A stretch of 6,522 bases of DNA, taken from NCBI GenBank assembly GCA_016193385.1, contig JACPSF010000185.1:1-6522 (forward strand), in the 5' to 3' direction. The stretch is from Deltaproteobacteria bacterium (GTDB taxonomy: Bacteria > Desulfobacterota_B > Binatia > UBA9968). This document shows, one piece after another, positions 1 through 3,719 of this stretch. Positions within the stretch are counted from its first letter, which is position 1; each line of letters opens with the position of its first letter. The notes under the pieces are model-generated. The model was given only the letters and a program-made list of their open reading frames with translations, was not told where the DNA came from and made no database searches. Both the position numbers and the translations under genes were made by a program.

Positions 1-334
1 CCTCATTCGTAGGGAAGAACGGCGCGCCAGGCTCAGAGTGAAGATAGAAGTCGCCCGATATCACGCCGCACTTCGGGCAAGTGTTGGCATAGTATCGGGA
101 CCCCAATGTCTTGGAGTACTTTAGCCGGAACGATGGGAACCGCTTTCTCACGAACTGCAGGACCGACTGGGCCAGTTCCTCGACCTCAGACAGGATACAA
201 ATCTCGCCCTCTGCCTCTGGCACGTTCGGCGCAACAAGGGCGATCGCTGGCATGCCCGCACCACACCGCCAACAAGATATCATCGTGTGTGCAAGATAGA
301 GGGGCGGATCAATTTGGATCAGACTGTCATGCAT
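1..334 (-). CDS. Partial zinc-ribbon-like hypothetical protein (runs off left edge)
   Basis: Reading the minus strand from an ATG at 334-332 gives 111 codons without a stop to the window edge, so the 3' end is missing. A GAGGG Shine-Dalgarno-like motif lies six bases before the ATG. Visible features are CWRC at residues 21-24 and CPKC at residues 86-89, two CxxC knuckles that would together bind one metal ion, most likely zinc. The first is followed by GAGMPAIALVAP; the second lies in YYANTCPKCG and is followed by SGDFYLHSEPGAPFFP. I recall hypothetical bacterial proteins with this pattern (CxxCG near the N-terminus, then YANxCPxCG..GDFxLH), but no function is known to me. It lies about 95 bases downstream of the integrase remnant in the same orientation. 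It is cytoplasmic by appearance, with no signal peptide or membrane segment. The coding call is solid; the function is unknown. Confidence 0.8.
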   Translation of the reverse strand, partial: MHDSLIQIDPPLYLAHTMISCWRCGAGMPAIALVAPNVPEAEGEICILSEVEELAQSVLQFVRKRFPSFRLKYSKTLGSRYYANTCPKCGVISGDFYLHSEPGAPFFPTNE

Positions 335-428
335 TAGCAACCCTCGTTGGTTTCCTTTTCTTCGCCGCAGAACCTAGCAAGAATGGCGAGTCGGTGTTCC
401 CTATGTCAGTTTGGTCCTCGAAGCCATG

Positions 429-635
429 TCACAGTCGGTCCGCAGGGCTGGACACACCTCGGCCACCTTTGTTCAAAACGTGTGTGTAGATCATGGTTGT
501 AGTAACGTCGGTGTGCCCGAGCAGCTCTTGAACTGTTCGGATGTCGTAGCCGCTTTCCAGCAAGCCCGCGACAACGCGTTCAAACCGTTCGATTATAGTG
601 ACGGAATTAAATAAATTGACATCAAATCCCCCCAT
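429..635 (-). pseudogene. intI: Integron integrase, C-terminal fragment
   Basis: The last 44 residues of this minus-strand frame (from [18 protein letters not shown] to SPADRL and a TGA at 431-429) match the C-terminal end of integron-type tyrosine recombinases. They retain the LGH box histidine and the nucleophile tyrosine in MIYTHVLN. The canonical residues before LLESG (an RHSFATH-type box with the catalytic arginine) are absent. In their place are about 24 residues encoded by repeat DNA and the AT-rich insert, so the ATG at 635 is accidental. The fragment lacks the core of the catalytic domain and cannot be an active recombinase. With the N-terminal fragment at 717-1040 it forms one broken gene. 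Confidence 0.85.
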
Positions 636-696
636 CCCCCCTTTTGTAAAGGGGGGATGGGGGGATTATAGTAATTTTCTTTTTTCCTTCACTATA
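593..696. mobile_element. MITE-like 104-bp insert inside the broken integrase gene
   Basis: This stretch begins TTATAGTGA and ends TTCACTATA, giving 8-bp terminal inverted repeats (tatagtga at 594-601, tcactata at 689-696). A perfect palindrome lies in the middle, and the rest is AT-rich, unlike the flanking DNA. It is bracketed by near-identical direct repeats gttcaaaccgttcga (578-592) and gttcgaaccgttcga (697-711), 14 of 15 positions identical. A 9-bp motif gattatagt occurs at 591-599 and again at 664-672. It has no coding capacity. The layout fits a small non-autonomous element. The direct repeats could be target-site duplications, or simply two units of the surrounding repeat array. Confidence 0.5.
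625..667. repeat. Perfect palindrome, 20-bp arms with 3-base loop
   Basis: The arms are 625-644 and 648-667 with a TGT loop at 645-647. Each arm holds two C6 (or G6) runs separated by AT. Similar palindromes of the type AATCCCCC...TTT-loop-AAA...GGGGGATT are dispersed in many environmental bacterial genomes and are probably non-autonomous mobile repeats. As RNA it would form a very stable hairpin on either strand; there is no long T-run directly after it, so I do not call it a terminator. Confidence 0.9.
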
Positions 697-783
697 GTTC
701 GAACCGTTCGAATGGTTCAGGGATCATCAGAACGCCTTGAACGACTGAAACGATTTGAACGACTCGGACGACTTGAACCGGTT
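697..783. repeat. Degenerate short tandem repeat array (gaacgactt type)
   Basis: On the plus strand the units gaacgcctt, gaacgact, gaaacgattt, gaacgact, cggacgactt and gaaccg follow one another from about 730, preceded by gttcgaaccgttcgaatggttc. The period drifts between 8 and 10 bases. One or two similar units lie on the other side of the MITE-like insert (578-592). The array fills the position where the centre of the integrase gene should be. Confidence 0.65.
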
Positions 784-1040
784 CTAGATGGTTCCCGTAC
801 GAACAATGAAATCCTGGCTGGGTGCCGTTTGTTGTGATAAAAGACAAACCGCTTGATCCAGCCGACATACGCTTTTTCGGTCATGTAGCTATAGTGGCGT
901 GCTCTTATCGCTTGGCGGACTTGATCGAGGAGCCTGGGGTTCGGCGGCCCCGAAGTAGAGACCGGAACCGCCGGTTGCTCGCTGGGACTTATCACTTTGA
1001 GTCTGGAGTCAGCTAGATTTCTTACCTTGCCATCCTCCAT
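717..1040 (-). pseudogene. intI: Integron integrase, N-terminal fragment
   Basis: From the ATG at 1040-1038 the frame encodes about 75 residues typical of an integron integrase N-terminus. After a short Pro/Ser-rich lead comes PRLLDQVRQAIRARHYSYMT, followed by EKAYVGWIKRFVFYHNKRHPA. This is the SAM-like core-binding domain that grips attI/attC. The homology stops after RHPA near base 815, and the frame continues into Arg/Ser-rich translation of the repeat array until a stop at 719-717. A full-length integron integrase has about 320-340 residues; about 200 are missing between this piece and the C-terminal piece. The start at 1040 is preferred over the ATG at 1058 because AGGGAGG sits five bases before it. 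The gene is non-functional but once marked an integron platform. Confidence 0.85.
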
Positions 1041-1045
1041 TGGAG

Positions 1046-1052
1046 CCTCCCT
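1046..1052 (-). promoter_or_regulatory. Ribosome binding site of the integrase remnant
   Basis: AGGGAGG on the minus strand, five bases before the ATG at 1040. It decides the start of the integrase in favour of 1040 rather than 1058. Confidence 0.6.
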
Positions 1053-1063
1053 TCGCAAGTATT

Positions 1064-1091
1064 CAGCGCTCAGCCATCAGCAGTCAGGAGT
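1064..1091. repeat. Four heptanucleotide repeats, consensus CAGNNNT
   Basis: Plus-strand units are CAGCGCT, CAGCCAT, CAGCAGT and CAGGAGT, placed end to end with an exact period of seven. They lie in the leader of the integrase remnant. Short tandem heptamers of this kind occur between genes in many bacteria; no function can be read from them. Confidence 0.7.
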
Positions 1092-1135
1092 CGGTCTTTT
1101 ACCGCATCCGCCGGGGATTAGCCTGCTTCCTTCAC

Positions 1136-1192
1136 AAAAAGAGCCCGATCCCCGCTCAGACGAACCTATCCATCTGATAGAGAATCGGGCTC
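1136..1192 (-). terminator. Terminator-like hairpin facing the integrase remnant
   Basis: Arms gagcccgat (1141-1149) and atcgggctc (1184-1192) pair perfectly over nine bases around a 34-base loop that contains a smaller hairpin (ctatc 1166-1170 with gatag 1176-1180). Read on the minus strand the outer stem is followed directly by five T (1140-1136). This fits an intrinsic terminator for a minus-strand transcript. No good gene lies upstream of it on that strand, so it may end a small structured RNA or attenuate transcription into intI. The large loop makes it weaker than a textbook terminator. Confidence 0.45.
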
Positions 1193-1202
1193 CCGTCCTT
1201 CC

Positions 1203-1238
1203 TTCGAGTCCCCTCAGGATGGTGAGCAGCTTGTCGAA
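1203..1238. repeat. Short interspersed palindromic repeat (ttcga...tcgaa)
   Basis: The stretch begins TTCGAG and ends TTGTCGAA, with ctcaggatggtgag in the middle. It resembles the dispersed element with TTCGACAAGCTCA-type arms found between genes in many proteobacterial, cyanobacterial and candidate-phylum genomes. The left arm here is degenerate. Confidence 0.5.
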
Positions 1239-1249
1239 CCACAGTCCGA

Positions 1250-1308
1250 CCCGTGTTCGGGCAGATCCTTTACCCCGAAAGGGGCAACTTCCATATTCCC
1301 TTCTGCCC
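1250..1308. other. Cluster of small hairpins, possible structured RNA
   Basis: Three local stems are visible: cccg/cggg (1250-1253 with 1258-1261); cccc-gaaa-gggg, a GNRA-type tetraloop on the plus strand (1273-1284); and gggcag/ctgccc (1259-1264 with 1303-1308), which encloses the tetraloop hairpin. The first and third overlap and cannot form together. I do not recognise a riboswitch, 6S, SRP or RNase P signature. Together with 1136-1192 it could be a small minus-strand RNA, but that is inference. Confidence 0.3.
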
Positions 1309-1617
1309 TACCTATCCGCTGCCTCTTTAGACGAAAGTGACGGTAATTCGCTTCGATCCTCTTTATCGGCGGGAGGAAGAGCTTGTCCTTAGTTTAAAAC
1401 TCACCACCGCTGAACTGTGGATGAACTCCCACATTACGCCGCAACTATGTGAAAAATTAAATCGCGGCTTTCGCGAGGGCTGTAAACGAGCTTCTCTACG
1501 GTTTAATCGACCGATTCGTCGAGCTTTTCGACGTTTTTGCCGAATCCGCCGCCGGAAACTTTCTCGCCGCATTACGCAATCTATTGAAATCACGTTGTTT
1601 CAACCGAGCCACCAATT
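1309..1617. other. Intergenic stretch without a convincing gene
   Basis: No protein I would defend lies here. One plus-strand frame is open from a GTG at 1337 to a TGA at 1676-1678 and overlaps the next start as ATGA, but its translation is extremely arginine-rich, has no good ribosome binding site and contains the sigma-54 promoter match. What can be seen are inverted repeats at 1513-1546 and 1584-1603, listed separately. Confidence 0.5.
1513..1546. promoter_or_regulatory. Nested inverted repeats, possible activator site
   Basis: cgtcga (1517-1522) pairs with tcgacg (1528-1533), and gattcg (1513-1518) pairs with cgaatc (1541-1546). They lie about 75-105 bases before the sigma-54 -24 element, a usual distance for enhancer-binding-protein sites. 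A second inverted repeat, ttgaaa/tttcaa with an 8-base spacer, lies at 1584-1603. The activator role is inferred from position only. Confidence 0.3.
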
Positions 1618-1632
1618 TGGCACGAGCTATGC
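1618..1632 (+). promoter_or_regulatory. Sigma-54 (RpoN) promoter, -24/-12 elements
   Basis: TGGCACGAGCTATGC matches the consensus TGGCACG-N4-TTGC at every specified position except one (A for the first T of TTGC). The invariant GG (1619-1620) and GC (1631-1632) have the correct 10-base gap. Transcription would start near 1644, leaving a leader of about 30 bases that carries an AAGGAGG ribosome binding site before the ATG at 1675. This implies control by an RpoN-dependent activator. Confidence 0.6.
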
Positions 1633-1674
1633 GAAGAGGATTGAGCATAATCTTGAGGAAAGGAGGAAGAGACG

Positions 1675-2088
1675 ATGAAGAAGCTTCTAGGCGTGATCGT
1701 TGTGGGTCTCGGGCTGGTAGCTTTGGCTGGCGTCGCCACAGCGCAGTGGCGCATGGGTCCCGGCGCAGGTGGATTCGGTGGCATGGGCCCGGGAATGATG
1801 GGTTATCGGGGTAGCAGAGGCGGCCCCGGTCCGGGCGCAGGCTACGGTTGTCCGGGCTATGAAGCCACCACCGCGCAGATCACAGAGGACAAAGCCAAAG
1901 AGTTGGCCCAGCAGTACGCGGACCAATATCTGAAAGGCTTTACGGTGGAGCGGGTTCTCCCGTTTACCGGAATGCGCCACAGCATGTACGCGGTCGAGCT
2001 CAAGAACCAGCAAGGCGAGCTTCGCACACTGCGCATCAATCCGTTCGGAAATGTGATGCCGTTCGGCGGTCCCTGGAGCCGCGGCTAA
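1675..2088 (+). CDS. Exported Gly/Met-rich small protein, PepSY-like C-terminal part
   Basis: A 137-residue protein. Residues 1-23 form a clear Sec signal peptide: MKK, a hydrophobic run, then ATA before Gln24 as a signal peptidase I site, so the mature protein is periplasmic. Residues 26-58 are rich in Gly, Met and Pro (GGMGPGMMGYRG). Residues 65-137 are compact: TTAQITEDKAKELAQQYADQ, a strand-like region around MYAVELKNQQGELRTLRI, and an INPFGNVMPFGG tail. This helix-then-strands layout with an NPFG turn resembles PepSY-like domains, but I do not recognise a named family. One cysteine (Cys59) is present. The start is fixed by AAGGAGG at 1660-1666, eight bases before the ATG. A sigma-54 promoter lies just upstream and a strong terminator just downstream, so it may be made alone as a stress- or metal-responsive protein. 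Met-rich segments can bind copper, but that role is a guess. Confidence 0.85.
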   Translation: MKKLLGVIVVGLGLVALAGVATAQWRMGPGAGGFGGMGPGMMGYRGSRGGPGPGAGYGCPGYEATTAQITEDKAKELAQQYADQYLKGFTVERVLPFTGMRHSMYAVELKNQQGELRTLRINPFGNVMPFGGPWSRG

Positions 2089-2109
2089 TAATGCCACGGG
2101 TTGAGCCCA

Positions 2110-2150
2110 CGACCCCCGGCGCCTCCGGCCCCGGGGGTCGCTGATTTTTT
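2110..2150 (+). terminator. Strong intrinsic terminator after the exported protein gene
   Basis: cgacccccgg (2110-2119) pairs perfectly with ccgggggtcg (2131-2140) around an 11-base loop. Four bases later comes TTTTTT (2145-2150). It separates the small exported-protein gene from the protease gene 30 bases further on. The protease is therefore either read through at a reduced level or has a promoter overlapping this site. Confidence 0.9.
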
Positions 2151-2179
2151 AGTATCAAGAAAACCGAAGTGAGGATGAG

Positions 2180-2527
2180 ATGAACATGCAGATAAAATCC
2201 GGACATTCGAAACTTATCATTTTTGGCTTGGTCGCTTTTTTCTTCGGCCTGCTGCTCAACGCCCGCTTCCAACCCTTCTCCAGCGGTATCCATCCCAATG
2301 TGAGCAGCGCGGCTCAGGTTCCGCTTGGCGCTGCCTCCGGGCAGAAGGGGTTGCCGGACTTCGTCGACTTAGCAAAAAAACTCGGTGCGGCGGTCGTCAA
2401 CATTTCGACCACCCAGGTAACCGAGACACCAGAGATGGCTCCAAGTCCTTTCGGCGAGCAGGACCCGTTTGGTGAATTCGGGCGGCGGTTTTTCGGCCGA
2501 CCGGGAGGGCTATATCCTCACCAATAA
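2180..2527 (+). pseudogene. htrA: HtrA/Do protease, N-terminal fragment (export segment)
   Basis: A 115-residue frame from an ATG preceded by GAGG five bases upstream. A hydrophobic segment at residues 12-26 is a signal anchor or signal peptide that sends the protease to the periplasm. LPDFVDLAKKLGAAVVNIST (residues 58-77) is the first conserved block of Do-family proteases. DPFGEFGRRFFG near residues 95-106 matches the usual DPFxEFFRRFFG segment. After that the frame leaves the family and stops at 2525-2527, while the rest of the protease continues in the +1 frame. A ggg run at 2480-2482 or a larger deletion is the likely lesion. Alone, this piece has no catalytic residues. Confidence 0.8.
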
Positions 2528-3608
2528 TCATGTAGTGGACAATGCGCAAAGAATCGTGGTGCGGCTTGCGGACGAAAAAGAGTTCGAAGCGAAGCTGGTA
2601 GGCCGCGACCCCAAGACCGACATTGCGGTGATCAAGATCAACGCGCGCAATAACCTGCCGGTGGCCTCTTTTGGGGATTCGAACCGGCTGGAGGTAGGCG
2701 AGTGGGTGATGGCGATAGGGAATCCGTTTGGACTGGACCACACGGTGACCGCCGGGATAGTGAGCGCCAAGGGGCGTGTGATCGGGCAGGGACCGTATGA
2801 CAGTTTTATTCAGACCGATGCATCGATCAATCCTGGCAATTCAGGGGGTCCTCTGATCAATTTAAGGGGAGAGGTGGTAGGGATCAACACGGCGATATTT
2901 AGTCGCACTGGGGGCAACATAGGGATAGGGTTTGCGATACCGATCAATTTGGTCAAGGAGTTGTTGCCGCAGCTCAAGGGTCGGGGGAAGGTGACGCGGG
3001 GTTATTTGGGGGTATTGATTCAGAAGGTGACCCCGGAGATAGCGGAGAGTTTGGGGTTGGAGAAGGCCCGAGGGGCTCTGGTGGCGAGCGTGTCCAAGGA
3101 CGGGCCGGCGGAGCGAGCCGGGGTGAAGGTGGGCGATGTGATAGTGGAGTTTGACGGCAAGGAGATCAAGGATTCCAATGATTTGCCGTTGGTGGTGGCG
3201 CGCACGGCGGTTAACAAGGCGGCGAGGCTGAAGGTGTTGCGGGACAAAAAAGAGACTACTCTATCGGTGACGGTGGGGGAGCTCAAGGAGGAGGAGGTGG
3301 TAGCCTCGGCAGCGGAGAAGGGCGATTTGGGATTGACGGTGCAGAGGGTGACCCCGCAGGTAGCGGAGAGTTTGGGATTGGAGAAGGCCGAGGGGTTGGT
3401 GGTGACTGGGGTGGAGGCGGGCAGTGCTGGGGATGAAGCGGGGCTGAGGCGTGGGGATGTGATTTTGGAGGTGGATCGCAAGCCGGTGAAGACGGTGGCG
3501 GAGTATCGCAAGGTGGTTGGGGAGGCGAGCAAGCGGGGCAAGGGGATTTTGTTCTTGGTCAGGCGGGGCGAGAGCACGCTGTTTTTGGCCCTCAAGCCCC
3601 AGCCGTAG
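2469..3608 (+). CDS. htrA: HtrA/Do-family periplasmic serine protease, main part, frameshifted from its export segment
   Basis: Numbered from the TTG at 2469 (379 residues). It cuts misfolded envelope proteins. The trypsin-like domain runs over residues 5-165 with the triad His21 (TNNHVVD), Asp51 (TDIAVIK) and Ser125 (NPGNSGGPL), all present. PDZ1 covers about 176-270 (starting TRGYLGVLI) and PDZ2 about 284-376 (starting KGDLGLTVQ), as in DegP/DegQ of about 470-500 residues. The frame opens with GGGFSADREGYILTNNHVV, matching the usual GSGFIxDxEGYILTNNHVV, so the protease fold is nearly whole. The export segment lies upstream in another frame (2180-2527), and the roughly 15-20-residue linker between RRFFG and GSGF is missing. 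TTG 2469 and GTG 2472 are only formal starts without a good ribosome binding site. If the sequence is right, no exported protease is made; if one or a few bases are wrong, it is an ordinary HtrA of about 475 residues. The 3' part is unusually rich in ttg, ggg and gtg codons. Confidence 0.9.
   Translation: MVNSGGGFSADREGYILTNNHVVDNAQRIVVRLADEKEFEAKLVGRDPKTDIAVIKINARNNLPVASFGDSNRLEVGEWVMAIGNPFGLDHTVTAGIVSAKGRVIGQGPYDSFIQTDASINPGNSGGPLINLRGEVVGINTAIFSRTGGNIGIGFAIPINLVKELLPQLKGRGKVTRGYLGVLIQKVTPEIAESLGLEKARGALVASVSKDGPAERAGVKVGDVIVEFDGKEIKDSNDLPLVVARTAVNKAARLKVLRDKKETTLSVTVGELKEEEVVASAAEKGDLGLTVQRVTPQVAESLGLEKAEGLVVTGVEAGSAGDEAGLRRGDVILEVDRKPVKTVAEYRKVVGEASKRGKGILFLVRRGESTLFLALKPQP
3021..3389 (+). 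repeat. Direct repeat at DNA level between PDZ1 and PDZ2 of the protease
   Basis: Bases 3021-3068 and 3342-3389 are identical at 44 of 48 positions. They encode QKVTPEIAESLGLEKA in PDZ1 and QRVTPQVAESLGLEKA in PDZ2. The two PDZ domains of Do proteases are normally diverged, so this suggests recent copying or gene conversion between them. The span given covers both copies and the DNA between. Confidence 0.85.
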
Positions 3609-3620
3609 TTGACTCACTAG

Positions 3621-3719
3621 CGATCCAGTTGCCGCAGCAAGGTTTTCCTTCTCTTTCTGTTCCTCTTCATCGCTGGCGGAATCACCCTCGGCGGCTGGTA
3701 TGTACGATACCTGGAGGGG
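3621..3719 (+). other. Coding DNA for the PBP1b transmembrane helix without a start codon
   Basis: In frame with the PBP1b gene, these 33 codons encode a short basic stretch (RSSCRSK), a hydrophobic helix (VFLLFLFLFIAGGITLGGW) and YVRYLEG, exactly the membrane anchor expected before the UB2H region. No ATG, GTG or TTG occurs in it, and a TAG (3618-3620) stops the frame immediately upstream. The bases cactagcga would read cactATGcga if one T were added between 3619 and 3620, giving a 775-residue protein starting MRSSCRSK. The true start appears lost or misread. Confidence 0.7.

Noticed and set aside
106..489. Plus-strand open frame of 127 codons at the left end
   Set aside because: It is mostly antisense to the zinc-ribbon gene and the integrase C-terminal fragment, which have clear motifs on the minus strand.
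625..667. Intrinsic terminator
   Set aside because: The hairpin is strong but not followed by an immediate T-run on the plus strand or the minus strand. Its perfect symmetry and AT-rich shoulders fit a mobile palindromic repeat better.
598..837. Plus-strand open frame across the palindrome and repeat array
   Set aside because: It translates palindrome and tandem repeat DNA ([13 protein letters not shown] and ERLERLKRFERL) and lies opposite the integrase remnants.
1064..1091. CRISPR array
   Set aside because: The units are only seven bases with no spacers, so they are simple tandem repeats.
1041..1330. attI or attC recombination site near the integrase start
   Set aside because: I found no clear GTTRRRY/RYYYAAC pair with the right spacing. 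The hairpins present do not have attC architecture.
1337..1678. Open plus-strand frame of 113 codons overlapping the next gene as ATGA
   Set aside because: The translation is extremely Arg-rich without a recognisable domain, the GTG start has no good ribosome binding site, the DNA contains inverted repeats, and the sigma-54 promoter match lies inside it. The ATGA overlap is the only point in its favour.
2469..2527. Programmed +1 frameshifting in htrA
   Set aside because: The overlapping frames duplicate motif positions and a family linker is missing. No slow codon or stop sits at a slip site, and Do proteases are not known for recoding. Deletion or sequencing error explains it better.
3020..3617. 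Long minus-strand open frames opposite the htrA 3' half
   Set aside because: They are shadows caused by the strongly G-rich codon choice of htrA; the plus-strand PDZ domains are unambiguous.
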